NCBI RefSeq assembly: GCF_900103825.1
Contig: NZ_FNIF01000038.1
Span: 1 to 32,950, forward strand
Direction: 5' to 3'
Source of the DNA: Paenibacillus sp. yr247
Lineage (GTDB): Bacteria > Bacillota > Bacilli > Paenibacillales > NBRC-103111
DNA: 32,950 bases
The notes beneath the pieces were generated by a model, which worked only from the letters and a program-made list of their open reading frames with translations, was not told the DNA's origin and did no database searches. Shown one piece after another: positions 15,229 through 23,899 of the stretch. Numbering within the stretch: position 1 is the first letter of the stretch; every line of letters begins with the position of its first letter. The translations under genes were made by a program, and so were the position numbers.

Positions 15229-15807
15229 TTATTCTAAACGATCCCAATCCACTTCGAGCGGCGAGTCCTTCTCGTGCAAGCAGCCTTCTCTAGCATCCTT
15301 TTGCAGCTGCTCTAGCCATTTTAACTCGCTAAATGCACGCTTGTAGGTACCTACCATCATTTGTAAGACAACTCTCGGGACAGTGGAAATGTGTTCCTGA
15401 TACAAACTTTTCATCTTGTTCATTACCATTTTTTGCGCCATAATCTTATTTTCAAGAATGTCGGCAATTTTCGCCTGGTCGCCATGAACGGTGAAGGGCA
15501 GGGCCACATAAAGCGGATGGTAGTGCTTGATTTCTTCATGTAGCTGCTCAACTAAAAGCTCTTGAAACTTAAGCTTCCCGGCTTCGGTAATATGAAAGAT
15601 CGTTTTCTCTGGACGATTCGTATCCCGCACAATTTCATGCGCTTCAACGAGTCCGTCCTTGCGAAGTTGATCCATCGCATAATAGAGCGAACCATCTTGC
15701 AGCTTCATGTAGTTATGCATGCCTCTTTCTTTCATCGTTTGGAGAATTTCATAGGTATGTCTGTTGGCTTCCATCAACAATCCTAGTATGACGAGCTTTA
15801 TCGACAT
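15229..15807 (-). CDS. PadR-family transcriptional regulator
   Basis: 192 residues from ATG 15807, with AGGAGG 9 bases upstream; the in-frame TTG at 15816 touches the ribosome site and is rejected. The N-terminal winged helix (about 1-80) has SIKLVILGLLMEANRHTYEI, GSLYYAMDQLRKDGLVE and a basic wing (NRPEKTIFHITEAG). The C-terminal ~90 residues are the helical dimerisation domain (Vir_act_alpha_C type). Regulators of this class repress adjacent multidrug exporters and are relieved by the drug. The gene begins 13 bases after the DHA2 exporter's stop, so the pair is an operon and the palindrome at 17372-17389 is a candidate operator. Confidence 0.92.
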   Translation of the reverse strand: MSIKLVILGLLMEANRHTYEILQTMKERGMHNYMKLQDGSLYYAMDQLRKDGLVEAHEIVRDTNRPEKTIFHITEAGKLKFQELLVEQLHEEIKHYHPLYVALPFTVHGDQAKIADILENKIMAQKMVMNKMKSLYQEHISTVPRVVLQMMVGTYKRAFSELKWLEQLQKDAREGCLHEKDSPLEVDWDRLE

Positions 15808-15820
15808 GGATGTCAACCTC

Positions 15821-17347
15821 CTAGTGTGCTACAGGCACACTTCCTTTGACAGGAGCCTTGCCCACTTCAAGCTTAGCATTTCCCATGAGTAAAATGAACA
15901 CGAGACCGATCACGGCCAGTACAATGGTTGTTTGGAAGACAACTGCAATGGAATCAGCCAATGCGGTAAGAAGCTTGTGCAGCACTTCCGGTGGTATGTT
16001 ACTTCGAACCTGCGGCTGAAGCAGTATGCGAGCATCATGAAACTTCTCAGCCAAAGCAGGATCATTAAGGGATGCTGTAATATTATCTCTTAACGAGTTG
16101 ACTTGAATACTGCCGAATACCGCCACCCCGATAGCCGAACCCACTGATCGGAAGAAACCAACTAGTGAAGTTACTGTGCCTCTGCGGCGGAAATCTACTT
16201 TATGCAGAGAAGACATCGATGTAATCGGGAAGCAAGCACCAATACCAAGACCTAGAAGAATCATATAAGTTGTAATTAGCCAACGTTTGGAATCGATAGA
16301 GAGCCCGCTTAAGAGCGAAGTTGCGATAAGAAGGAAGCCAATTGAAACAAGCATGACGTTACGATAAGAGAACTTGCCGATAAAGCGTCCACCCAATGCA
16401 CTGCTGACAACAACACCAAGCATCATTGGCGTTAAAGTAGAGCCTGCGCTTGTAGCTGAGCCTTCAAATACGCCTTGAATGAACAATGGAATATAAGTAC
16501 CAGCCGATATCAAAACAGCACCATAAGCAAAGCTGACACCCATGCTTGAAGTGAAAAGCCGATTTTTGAACAAATCAAGAGGGATGATCGGTTCTGCTGC
16601 ATATTTTTCAATTATAATGAATGTACCTAAGAGCACTGCAAATCCAGCAAACAAGCCAATGATTTGTAAGGAATCCCAAGCATACTCTTTACCGCCAAGC
16701 TCTAATGCGAACATGAGGGAAATAATCGCTGCTGTTAGTAAAATAGTACCGCCCCAATCAATCTTCGCCTTGCTGTGTTCCACGGACTCGTAGTAAGAGA
16801 AAATGATTAATAATAAGGAAACAACACCCAGTGGAAGATTAATAAAGAAAATCCACTCCCAAGTCACATGGTCTGTGAAATAGGCGCCAATGATCGGGCC
16901 AAGTACGCTGGATAAACCGAATACGGCTCCAAACAGCCCCTGCATTTTACCCCGTTTCTCAGGTGGAAAAATGTCAAATATAATCGCGAACGTAATTGGC
17001 ATAAGTGCACCGCCGCCAATACCTTGAATGGCACGGTAGATGATGAGCTCAGTCATCGATGTTGCAGTTCCACATAAGGCAGAACCAATCATGAACAGAA
17101 TAATACCGATAATAAAAAATAGTTTGCGCCCATACATATCGGATAGCTTACCAAAAATAGGCATGGCTGCCACATTCGCAATCAAGTATGCAGAAAAAAC
17201 CCAGACGAATTGGCTGAAGCCGCCTAGTTTAGACACGATGGTTGGCATTGCTGTTGAAACTATTGTCTGATCCAGCGAAGCCAGTAAGAGTCCTAACATC
17301 AACGCGACAACCGTCCAGGTTGGATTTGACTTACGTGTTAACGACAT
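15821..17347 (-). CDS. DHA2-family (EmrB/QacA-type) drug:H+ antiporter
   Basis: 508 residues, matching the 14-helix DHA2 family. Signatures include motif C-like LDQTIVSTAMPTI in helix 1, motif A in the loop after helix 2 (GKLSDMYGRKLFF), RAIQGIGGGALMP, and GPIIGAYFTDHVTWEWIFFINLP in helix 5. It exports drugs or other toxic compounds using the proton gradient. AGGGAG sits about 9 bases before the ATG. The padR gene follows in the same operon, so expression is probably induced by its substrate. Confidence 0.94.
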   Translation of the reverse strand: MSLTRKSNPTWTVVALMLGLLLASLDQTIVSTAMPTIVSKLGGFSQFVWVFSAYLIANVAAMPIFGKLSDMYGRKLFFIIGIILFMIGSALCGTATSMTELIIYRAIQGIGGGALMPITFAIIFDIFPPEKRGKMQGLFGAVFGLSSVLGPIIGAYFTDHVTWEWIFFINLPLGVVSLLLIIFSYYESVEHSKAKIDWGGTILLTAAIISLMFALELGGKEYAWDSLQIIGLFAGFAVLLGTFIIIEKYAAEPIIPLDLFKNRLFTSSMGVSFAYGAVLISAGTYIPLFIQGVFEGSATSAGSTLTPMMLGVVVSSALGGRFIGKFSYRNVMLVSIGFLLIATSLLSGLSIDSKRWLITTYMILLGLGIGACFPITSMSSLHKVDFRRRGTVTSLVGFFRSVGSAIGVAVFGSIQVNSLRDNITASLNDPALAEKFHDARILLQPQVRSNIPPEVLHKLLTALADSIAVVFQTTIVLAVIGLVFILLMGNAKLEVGKAPVKGSVPVAH

Positions 17348-17371
17348 GAGTTGAATCTCCCTCTTGTTTCA

Positions 17372-17417
17372 ATTTTATATATATAAAATATTATAATCAA
17401 ATTTGAGTAATTAGCAA
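17372..17417 (-). promoter_or_regulatory. exporter/padR promoter with 18-base palindrome
   Basis: Minus strand: -35 TTGCTA (complement of 17412-17417), 16 bases, -10 TATAAT (complement of 17390-17395). Immediately downstream, at 17372-17389, is the perfect palindrome ATTTTATATATATAAAAT, covering the +1 region. It is a good candidate PadR operator; binding is inferred. Confidence 0.6.
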
Positions 17418-17465
17418 TGTGAAATTCACTAAATTGACATGGTTGTCCTTGTTTATCCAGAAACA

Positions 17466-17495
17466 TTGCCGACTCCGGTACTCCTATCATATAAT
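17466..17495 (+). promoter_or_regulatory. promoter of the LysR gene
   Basis: TTGCCG (17466-17471), 18 bases, TATAAT (17490-17495), reading plus. The 5' UTR to ATG 17579 would be about 75 bases. An earlier TTGACA at 17434-17439 has no -10 at the right distance. Confidence 0.55.
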
Positions 17496-17578
17496 AGGGT
17501 TACAAAAGGTTTTTATGCCCTTTACAATTTCGATAAATTTTATTTGTATCTTAACTATAAAAAGCAGGAGGTATGCTC

Positions 17579-18481
17579 ATGAATATGAACCAGTTAGAAA
17601 CATTGCTCACCATCTCCAAAACGATGAGTTTTCGTAAAGCTGGGGAAATTCTTAACTTGACCCAACCTGCCGTTTCCGCACAAATAAAGAGCCTTGAAGA
17701 CGAATTCGGCACAATTCTCATTGATCGCAATCAGCCTGTTACTTTAACGGATAGCGGGAAGCTGTTCTTGGAGCATGCAGAAAAAATACTGCGGATCGCC
17801 AGTGACCTCAAGCAGCGATTGTCCGACTTACATCAAACACCACAAGGCCATATCCATATCGGCACGACAACTTCCATTGCCATGCAAATTTTGCCGAGGG
17901 TGCTTTCTTATTTCCAAGACCAATTTCCACTGATCAAGACGACCATTCATTCCATGACGTCATCCCAAATTATGACTTCCGTGGAAAATAGTCAGATTGA
18001 TATTGGGATTAGTTATTTGTTCGAAAAAAATCAAGCATTAGAAACTTCCGTTCTATATTATGATAATTTCGAGCTAATTGTCTCCTCCCAGCACCCGCTC
18101 AGCCGTTTTGCTCATTTATCAATTGAAAAGCTGCGCAATATTCCTTTCATCATGCTTTCTCCGGAAACAGCCGGACGACGATTCGTTGATCAAATCTTTA
18201 AAGTCTACGATGTCTCTCCCCATATCGTGATGGAACTCTCTAGCAGCGAGGAAGTTAAACGGATGGTGGAATTAAATCTTGGAGTAGCCATCATCTCCAA
18301 GTTATCCGTGGCGGATGAACTACGCCATGGAACATTGAAGATGGTCAAAGTGAACGAACTGGATATTACCCATCCAGTAGGTGTAGTATATAAGTCAGGA
18401 CGCTATTTAAATTCTGCGATGCAGCAGTTCCTTCGAGATCTAAAAGGTATGCCGGAAACTCAGTTTCTTGGTTCAGAATAA
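17579..18481 (+). CDS. LysR-family transcriptional regulator
   Basis: 300 residues from ATG 17579, with AGGAGG (17566-17571) 7 bases upstream. Two other in-frame ATGs at 17573 and 17585 have worse spacing. The N-terminal helix-turn-helix is clear (KTMSFRKAGEILNLTQPAVS, IKSLEDEFGTILIDR). The rest is the periplasmic-binding-like effector domain (IHIGTTTSIAMQILPRVLS, LVGVAII-type strands). LysR proteins are usually activators responding to a small ligand. It does not sit next to a divergent target gene of its own type; the divergent neighbour is the exporter operon. The PHP phosphatase follows 70 bases downstream on the same strand. Confidence 0.92.
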   Translation: MNMNQLETLLTISKTMSFRKAGEILNLTQPAVSAQIKSLEDEFGTILIDRNQPVTLTDSGKLFLEHAEKILRIASDLKQRLSDLHQTPQGHIHIGTTTSIAMQILPRVLSYFQDQFPLIKTTIHSMTSSQIMTSVENSQIDIGISYLFEKNQALETSVLYYDNFELIVSSQHPLSRFAHLSIEKLRNIPFIMLSPETAGRRFVDQIFKVYDVSPHIVMELSSSEEVKRMVELNLGVAIISKLSVADELRHGTLKMVKVNELDITHPVGVVYKSGRYLNSAMQQFLRDLKGMPETQFLGSE

Positions 18482-18551
18482 TGATTAAATTCGTAAAGTG
18501 AATGCTTACGATGCAAGTTTTCTAACGAAAACTCTCAGGAGGTTATTTAGT

Positions 18552-19358
18552 ATGAAATTTGATCTACATACCCATCATGACCGCTGTGGACACGCTAAAG
18601 ACTCTATCCGTGACTATATTGAAGCCGCTATCGCCCGTGGATTGCAAGTCATCGGAATTTCTGACCATTCTCCTTATTTCGGGAGTCCCAAAGATCAGGC
18701 TCAACCCTTAATTGCAATGGCCAAGAGTGAGTTCCCTCGTTATGTCGCGGAGGTCCTTCAACTAAAAAAAGAGTATGAAGGAAAAATTGATGTACTTCTT
18801 GGTGTAGAATCGGATTTTTTCCCAGAGCATGTTAAGTTGTATCAGCAAGAATATGCCAAATATCCGTTCGATTACATCATCGGCTCTGTTCATTTATCAG
18901 GCGGCGTCAGCATCTTTAATCGCAACAGATGGAAAAATCTAAATGAAGAGCAGAAAATCAATCACAAAGAAGAATACTATCGCCTTATTGCGGAATCCGC
19001 ACGTTCGGGCATGTTCAATATTCTAGGCCATATTGATGCGATGAAAGGCTTCTACCCAGCTTTCTCTGACATCTCTACACCTAAGGTGAACGAAACGTTG
19101 AAGACTATCGGGGAATCCGGTGTAGCGATTGAAATTAATACATCCGGAAAAACGAAGGACGTAGGCGGCTGGTATCCTTCCCACGAAATATTGGAGCAAG
19201 CGCTGCATTATGGCGTTGAAGTGACATTCGGCTCAGATGCGCATATGCCAAGCCGAGTTGCTGACGATTGGGAAGAAGTCAGCAAGACATTGAAAGAGAT
19301 TGGATTCAAACATTGGATCTATTTCAAAAACAAACAAAAACAAATCGTTCCACTATAA
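18552..19358 (+). CDS. PHP-type histidinol-phosphatase (HisJ/HisK-like)
   Basis: 268 residues from ATG 18552, with AGGAGG 9 bases upstream; the longer frame from 18498 has no ribosome site. PHP metal-binding motifs are present in order: HTHHDRCGHA (residues 6-14), ISDHSP, a Glu in GVESDFF, IIGSVH, ILGHIDAMKGF and FGSDAH. Length equals that of B. subtilis HisJ (268 aa as I recall). It would remove phosphate from L-histidinol phosphate in histidine synthesis, using the PHP fold. No other his gene is near; the gene follows a LysR regulator. A perfect terminator lies just after the stop. Confidence 0.88.
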   Translation: MKFDLHTHHDRCGHAKDSIRDYIEAAIARGLQVIGISDHSPYFGSPKDQAQPLIAMAKSEFPRYVAEVLQLKKEYEGKIDVLLGVESDFFPEHVKLYQQEYAKYPFDYIIGSVHLSGGVSIFNRNRWKNLNEEQKINHKEEYYRLIAESARSGMFNILGHIDAMKGFYPAFSDISTPKVNETLKTIGESGVAIEINTSGKTKDVGGWYPSHEILEQALHYGVEVTFGSDAHMPSRVADDWEEVSKTLKEIGFKHWIYFKNKQKQIVPL

Positions 19359-19360
19359 GC

Positions 19361-19405
19361 ATACAAAACTCTCCCTCGCTGCCTCAGCGGGGGAGAGTTT
19401 TGTAT
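19361..19405 (+). terminator. terminator after the histidinol-phosphatase
   Basis: ATACAAAACTCTCCC-t-CGCTG / CAGCG-g-GGGAGAGTTTTGTAT is a near-perfect inverted repeat across 19361-19405. The T-rich arm sits inside the stem. Confidence 0.85.
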
Positions 19406-19415
19406 GTACTAGTCA

Positions 19416-19464
19416 AGATCATCAGCTGATCTGGAGTCTTGCACTTTTCACAGATAGTGTGAAA
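19416..19464 (+). promoter_or_regulatory. two inverted repeats upstream of the AraC gene
   Basis: AGATCA-N5-TGATCT (19416-19432) and TTTCACA-N5-TGTGAAA (19446-19464) are both perfect. They lie 38-86 bases before the AraC start, in the promoter region; a poor sigma-A -35/-10 pair overlaps the second one. They may be operators; no known regulon is recognised. Confidence 0.4.
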
Positions 19465-19501
19465 CAATAGATGCAAATGCTATCCTGTGGAGGGAAGTCC
19501 G

Positions 19502-20386
19502 ATGAAGACTCATCTAGGATATCTTGGAAACCTGAGGCCTACCGTCAATTTCTCTAATTATTTTCAAGCCCCAGCAGGAACCTATTGGGGACCCCGCACC
19601 ATACCGGACTGTCAGCTCATCCTCATCGTATCTGGCTCTGCCAGTTTCGAATTTGCAGGCAAACGCCTGGATTTACTTCCGGGAAATTGTCTTTTTTACG
19701 GATCGGATACCCCGCATCGTTTAGCGATTTCATCCGACGGGCCGTCTACTTTAGGCAGTATTCATTTTAGTTGGGACTCAGCTTCAAGCGAGGCGATTCA
19801 TCCGGAACCAACGATTATTTCACATTCCATAGAACAATTAACCACTCCTGCCAAAACCTACACGATTCATGTGGAAGGACATGGGGATGTGGATATATGG
19901 CACTTTTTTGAAATCACTAAGCTAGAGAGTCTATTTGCTAGAATTGCTAAAGAATTCGTTCACCAAGATCCTGGCTATGGTTCTATCGCACGTGGATATC
20001 TCATCCAGATCCTTACCACTTTATTGCGTTACCAAATCGATAAACGATTTCGAGCTGCCAACGAGCAAAGTAAGATCGCCGCGTCGATGGAGGCCATTCA
20101 GAAGGATTCGTCCCGTAATTGGTCCACGCCCGAGCTCGCAGCCATAAGCGGCTATCATCCTACTTATTTCGCTGAGTTGTTCCGTGAAGCAACCGGTTAT
20201 TCTCCTAAGCACTACTTAGTTTTAGAACGCGTTAAACAAGCACAACTGCTTTTACTTCAAGAGCAATCCATTGAAACCGTCGCTATGAAAATGGGTTATT
20301 CCAGTATTCATTATTTTTGCAGAAATTTTAAATCGATTACCGGATTAACGCCTTCTGAATTTAAACAACGCAATGTCGAACTGTGA
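19502..20386 (+). CDS. AraC-family transcriptional regulator
   Basis: 294 residues from ATG 19502, with GGAGGGA about 6 bases upstream; an in-frame GTG at 19487 overlaps that site and is rejected. The N-terminal half is a cupin-like ligand-binding domain (LILIVSGSASFEFAGKRLDLLPGNCLFYGSDTPH split over several strands). The C-terminal ~100 residues hold the double helix-turn-helix (WSTPELAAISGYHPTYFAELF and IETVAMKMGYSSIHYFCRNF, then LTPSEFKQR). AraC proteins of this form typically activate sugar-use genes. The convergent MFS gene ends 10 bases downstream, but no carbohydrate enzyme is adjacent. Confidence 0.92.
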   Translation: MKTHLGYLGNLRPTVNFSNYFQAPAGTYWGPRTIPDCQLILIVSGSASFEFAGKRLDLLPGNCLFYGSDTPHRLAISSDGPSTLGSIHFSWDSASSEAIHPEPTIISHSIEQLTTPAKTYTIHVEGHGDVDIWHFFEITKLESLFARIAKEFVHQDPGYGSIARGYLIQILTTLLRYQIDKRFRAANEQSKIAASMEAIQKDSSRNWSTPELAAISGYHPTYFAELFREATGYSPKHYLVLERVKQAQLLLLQEQSIETVAMKMGYSSIHYFCRNFKSITGLTPSEFKQRNVEL

Positions 20387-20396
20387 GGCCTTGTGA

Positions 20397-21689
20397 TCAC
20401 ATCGCTTTCGCGGCTGCTGCGGTTGCAGGTGATGTGCGTCGAATTCGAACAGCCATGATGGCTGCAATCATACATACAAAACCGGCCATAAGGAATGGTA
20501 AGGTATAGCTTCCTAGCAAATCTCTGAGCAGACCTGCCTCATAGGCAGCAAAAGAGGCCCCCAGTTGGTGCGCCACAACGACCCAACCAAACACCATCCC
20601 CGCCTTCTCTTTACCAAAAATGTCGGAAGCGATCTTCACTGTCGGCGGAACGGTTGCGATCCAATCCAAGCCATAGAAGACGGCGAAAATAAGAAGTTCT
20701 GTATAACCAAAGCCAAGCGCTTGCGGTAGAAAAATAAGCGATATTCCGCGCAGCCCGTAATACCAAAAAAGCAGCCAGCGCCCGTCAAACCGATCGGTCA
20801 ACCAGCCTGACATCGTAGTCCCTGCGAGGTCAAAAATGCCCATAAGCGCCAGTAATCCCGCCGCGGTCACTTCAGGAATGCCAAAATCACCACAAGCCGG
20901 TATGAGGTGAGTACCAATTAACCCATTCGTGGAGAAACCGCAGAAAAAGAATGTGCCGGCAAGCAGCCAAAAGGCCTTGTTCTTACTGGCGTCTCTAAGT
21001 GTAAGCAAAGGCGTCATAAATAGATTGCCTTTGAATGCGGCAGGCTTAACGATTTCCTTAGAGCCATAGGGAGCAGCACCTACGTCATACGGATGATTGC
21101 GCATCCAGATAGCGACAATAGGGATTAACACTATAATCACTGCAATCGCTGCATAAATGGCATAGCGCCAACCAATTTCGACGGTTATTTTAGCCAGAAG
21201 AGGTAGAAATAGCAGTTGTCCTGTCGCCGCACTAGCCGTCAAAATGCCCACCACTACCCCTTTGCGCTGGGCGAACCAGCGATTCGCGACCGTCACGCCT
21301 AACACGTTGGCCAGCGAACCTGTACCAAGCCCAACCACGACCCCCCACAACAATTCAAACTGCCACAGAGATGTGATCATAGGCGTTAGCGAGAGGCTGG
21401 CAGCAATACAAATAAGGGATATCAGCACTACCCGACGTGTCCCAAAACGTTCCATCAACGCTGCCGAGAACGGTCCCATCAGGCCATACAAGAAAATATT
21501 AATTGAGACCACAGAAGATACATCCGCGCGGCCCCACCCGAACTCTTTTTCAAAGGGAAGCATGAAAATACTAGGCACCGAGCGTATACCTGCTGATACA
21601 ATCAAAGTAAAAAATGTAACCAGAACAACAATCCATCCGTAATGCAGCTTTGAGCGCTTAGTAACTGTTCCCACCCTATTTACTCCCAT
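20397..21689 (-). CDS. MFS transporter (OxlT/monocarboxylate type)
   Basis: 430 residues from ATG 21689, with about 12 hydrophobic helices. The HYGWIVVLVTFFTLIVSAG start and the FEKEFGWGRADVSSVVSIN segment after helix 1 are typical of the MCT/OxlT-like MFS branch, which carries oxalate, formate or small carboxylates. The exact substrate is not known. The ATG overlaps the last 10 bases of the upstream GNAT gene but has no properly spaced ribosome site; GTG 21674 has GGGAG about 8 bases upstream and is a good alternative start. Coupled translation with the GNAT gene is likely. No terminator is seen before the AraC gene that converges on it. Confidence 0.87.
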   Translation of the reverse strand: MGVNRVGTVTKRSKLHYGWIVVLVTFFTLIVSAGIRSVPSIFMLPFEKEFGWGRADVSSVVSINIFLYGLMGPFSAALMERFGTRRVVLISLICIAASLSLTPMITSLWQFELLWGVVVGLGTGSLANVLGVTVANRWFAQRKGVVVGILTASAATGQLLFLPLLAKITVEIGWRYAIYAAIAVIIVLIPIVAIWMRNHPYDVGAAPYGSKEIVKPAAFKGNLFMTPLLTLRDASKNKAFWLLAGTFFFCGFSTNGLIGTHLIPACGDFGIPEVTAAGLLALMGIFDLAGTTMSGWLTDRFDGRWLLFWYYGLRGISLIFLPQALGFGYTELLIFAVFYGLDWIATVPPTVKIASDIFGKEKAGMVFGWVVVAHQLGASFAAYEAGLLRDLLGSYTLPFLMAGFVCMIAAIMAVRIRRTSPATAAAAKAM

Positions 21690-22219
21690 TCCTCGACCAA
21701 AATCCCATACACCTCATGGTCATGATAGCCATTCTGATTGAACTCGGCTTGCCTAATCGTTCCTTCATGCTTGAAATTCAACCTCATCGGAATTGCGCGG
21801 CTCTTGAAGTTATCTGTACGAGCTCTGATTTCGATCCGATTTAAACTCAGCTCATTCCATGCATAATTGATGATACACCTACAAGCGTCGGTCATGATTC
21901 CCTTCCCCTGGTAACCCTCAGCAAGCCAGTATCCAATCGAAGTTTTTTTATTCCCCCAATTAATTTCATGAAGACCTATACATCCAACAATTTCATTCTG
22001 ATAAAAAATGCCGCAAGAAAAGCCATTGTTCTTTGCAAAGCGGCTAAGCTCAAATTCAATATAAGCTATGGTATCTTCTACTTTTGTTGTTTTATCAACC
22101 CAAGGAAGCCATTTCGCCAAATGCTCTCGATTTTGGTTTACCAAGTGATATAAGGCATCTGCATATCGGACTTCGAGTATTTTTAATTCGAGTTCTTCCC
22201 TTATTTTACAAGTAAACAT
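21680..22219 (-). CDS. GNAT acetyltransferase (RimL/RimJ-like)
   Basis: 179 residues from ATG 22219, with GGAGG about 6 bases upstream. The open frame extends to 22360 but the extra part has no ribosome site and overlaps the divergent ParB start. GNAT motif A is seen around GYWLAEGYQGKGIMTDACRC, and the R/N-Ser pattern LNRIEIRARTDNFKSRAIP is typical of the RimJ/RimL group that acetylates ribosomal-protein N-termini or small amines. The substrate is unknown. It is divergent from the ParB-like gene and shares a ~100-base promoter region. Confidence 0.87.
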   Translation of the reverse strand: MFTCKIREELELKILEVRYADALYHLVNQNREHLAKWLPWVDKTTKVEDTIAYIEFELSRFAKNNGFSCGIFYQNEIVGCIGLHEINWGNKKTSIGYWLAEGYQGKGIMTDACRCIINYAWNELSLNRIEIRARTDNFKSRAIPMRLNFKHEGTIRQAEFNQNGYHDHEVYGILVEEWE

Positions 22220-22252
22220 CGTTGACCTCCGGCTTCCCATTAGGATTTTACA

Positions 22253-22281
22253 TTTCCACGATTTGCACCTTGTTATATAAT
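22253..22281 (+). promoter_or_regulatory. promoter of the ParB-like gene
   Basis: TTTCCA (22253-22258, 4/6 to the -35 consensus), 17 bases, TATAAT (22276-22281). The 5' UTR is about 30 bases to ATG 22317, with GGAGA upstream. Confidence 0.55.
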
Positions 22282-22316
22282 GAACCAAGGACAACCTGAA
22301 CGAATGGAGAATTGAT

Positions 22317-23357
22317 ATGGATATTCTTGAAATTCCTATGAATTTAATTGATGAGGACACGGATCAGCCCAGGTATCAATTTGATGAAGAAGCACTGCAA
22401 GAGCTAATGAAAAGTATTGAGGAGATTGGCTTACTCTCTCCGATTAAAGTGAGAACAACCGCTGAAAACCGCTACAAAATCATCTATGGGAATCGTAGGT
22501 ACAAAGCTAGTAAAATGCTAGGAAGACCCACCATGTCCTGTATTGTATCAACGGTAACGGATGAGTTGGAAATCTATTTGGAACAGATTGCGGAGAATCT
22601 GACGCGGGAAGGCTTTTCGCCGATTGAGGAAGCCGAAGCCTTCCATAAGCTTATGAATGATACCAAATTCAGTTCCTCCATTAAATACCTTTCCAGTAAA
22701 CTTGGCAAGCCCGAATCCTACATCAAAAATAAATGTGACTTGTTAAAGTTTGGTAATTCGGTCAAAAAGCTGATCGTTAGCGGCACGGAAATTCGCAAAG
22801 ATAAACTGACCGAGGATCAATTGTTACCTATCAAGGATTTACCGATTGAGCACCGCGATCCGCTTGCTTTGATTATTGCCAGAGATGAACTGCCTGTAAG
22901 TGATGTTAAAAAGATCGCTAAAATGTTCAAAGATAAGGATATTTCAGAGAGCACCAAGGGTAAGCTCCTTTATAAAACGGGTCATGATTTAGTCGAAACT
23001 TGGTCTGTTTTTCAAAACAATCGAGCAGAACGAGCCAAGCCGGCCGCCGAGAAAGCTCCTGCAAAAGCTCAAAAAGCAGAGAAAGCCAAAGAAACGTCGG
23101 AAACAGCATCGAACGAAAAAACAGAGATGACTTCGCCAAATGGGCTGCAAACAGCTAGCCCCATTCAGGTCAAACTGCAGCAATTGCTAACCGCTTTTCC
23201 TGCTCCTAGTGATCTTCAAGCTGAAGCATTAGAAATCGATGCCAATGACAAAGAAAAATTTCTGAGTGATATTAACACCTTAGTCGGGACTTTAGAAAAA
23301 CAGTTGGATGCATGGAAAAAAGTTAGAGAGCTTGCCTTGGGAATGAAATTAGGATAG
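22317..23357 (+). CDS. orphan ParB/Spo0J-like protein
   Basis: 346 residues. The N-terminal ParB domain carries DEDTDQPRYQF, a GxRRxxA-type CTP motif as GNRRYKA (GERR in classical ParB), and ENLTREGFSPIEEAEA (second CTP motif). A middle helix-turn-helix-like part (IKYLSSKLGKPESYIKNKC) is followed by a linker rich in Ala/Lys/Glu (about 240-280) and a C-terminal helical segment. ParB proteins clamp on DNA at parS sites using CTP. There is no ParA/Soj gene, and this is not the oriC spo0J locus, whose neighbours would be gid/soj. It could be a Noc-like or plasmid-type relative; I cannot tell. No terminator precedes the convergent GNAT 6 bases downstream. Confidence 0.85.
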   Translation: MDILEIPMNLIDEDTDQPRYQFDEEALQELMKSIEEIGLLSPIKVRTTAENRYKIIYGNRRYKASKMLGRPTMSCIVSTVTDELEIYLEQIAENLTREGFSPIEEAEAFHKLMNDTKFSSSIKYLSSKLGKPESYIKNKCDLLKFGNSVKKLIVSGTEIRKDKLTEDQLLPIKDLPIEHRDPLALIIARDELPVSDVKKIAKMFKDKDISESTKGKLLYKTGHDLVETWSVFQNNRAERAKPAAEKAPAKAQKAEKAKETSETASNEKTEMTSPNGLQTASPIQVKLQQLLTAFPAPSDLQAEALEIDANDKEKFLSDINTLVGTLEKQLDAWKKVRELALGMKLG

Positions 23358-23363
23358 GCTCTA

Positions 23364-23879
23364 TTAACTATTTTGATATTCTAGCTTCTTCGCATAGCAA
23401 TGCCTTGGAAGACCGCCATACATCGAGCGGGAGAATTGAAATGTGAACCCTGCAGCTTCTAGATTTTGCTGACTTATCGAATTTTTAGGATGTACGGTTG
23501 CGTAAAGGTATAACATATCCTTTTCCCGCGCACGCTGTTCCCTCCAGGAATGAAAATGCCGCTGTAAGCCTTGCCCTCTGACCGATTCATGGACAATCGT
23601 TCCTTCAAGAGAAGCAACTCTTAGCAAATCCGCTTCAGGTACTCCAAACTCTCGACCGAGATTGCTGACGCTTAGACCCGGAAATGCAATAACGGTATAA
23701 GCAACGAGCATATCGGCCTGAAAAGCGCCATAAATCTCACCCTTTTCTTCGACATAAGCGTACAAGGCTTCTAAGCGGTCCATCGAATAAAGGGTATTGG
23801 AAGGAAGACGCGACACCACGTCAATCATTAATGTTTGCACTTGCAGTATGTCTGGTTGCCATAATCGCCTTAATTCCAA
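23364..23879 (-). CDS. GNAT-family acetyltransferase
   Basis: 171 residues from a TTG start at 23879, with AGGAGG 8 bases upstream. Motif A is seen as GTIVHESVRGQGLQRHFHSW, and the motif B region as SISQQNLEAAGFTF. These bind acetyl-CoA. The substrate is unknown. The gene starts only 20 bases after the last codon of the amidase remnant and has no visible promoter of its own, so it may be read from the amidase promoter. The 3' end almost touches the ParB-like gene. Confidence 0.85.
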   Translation of the reverse strand: MELRRLWQPDILQVQTLMIDVVSRLPSNTLYSMDRLEALYAYVEEKGEIYGAFQADMLVAYTVIAFPGLSVSNLGREFGVPEADLLRVASLEGTIVHESVRGQGLQRHFHSWREQRAREKDMLYLYATVHPKNSISQQNLEAAGFTFQFSRSMYGGLPRHCYAKKLEYQNS

Positions 23880-23899
23880 GATGAAATCCTCCTCAGGTC

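Noticed and set aside
20391..20400. TGTGATCACA palindrome between the AraC and MFS genes as a CRP-like site
   Set aside because: It lies between convergent 3' ends, is only 10 bases and lacks the spacing of a CRP site; Firmicutes rarely use one.
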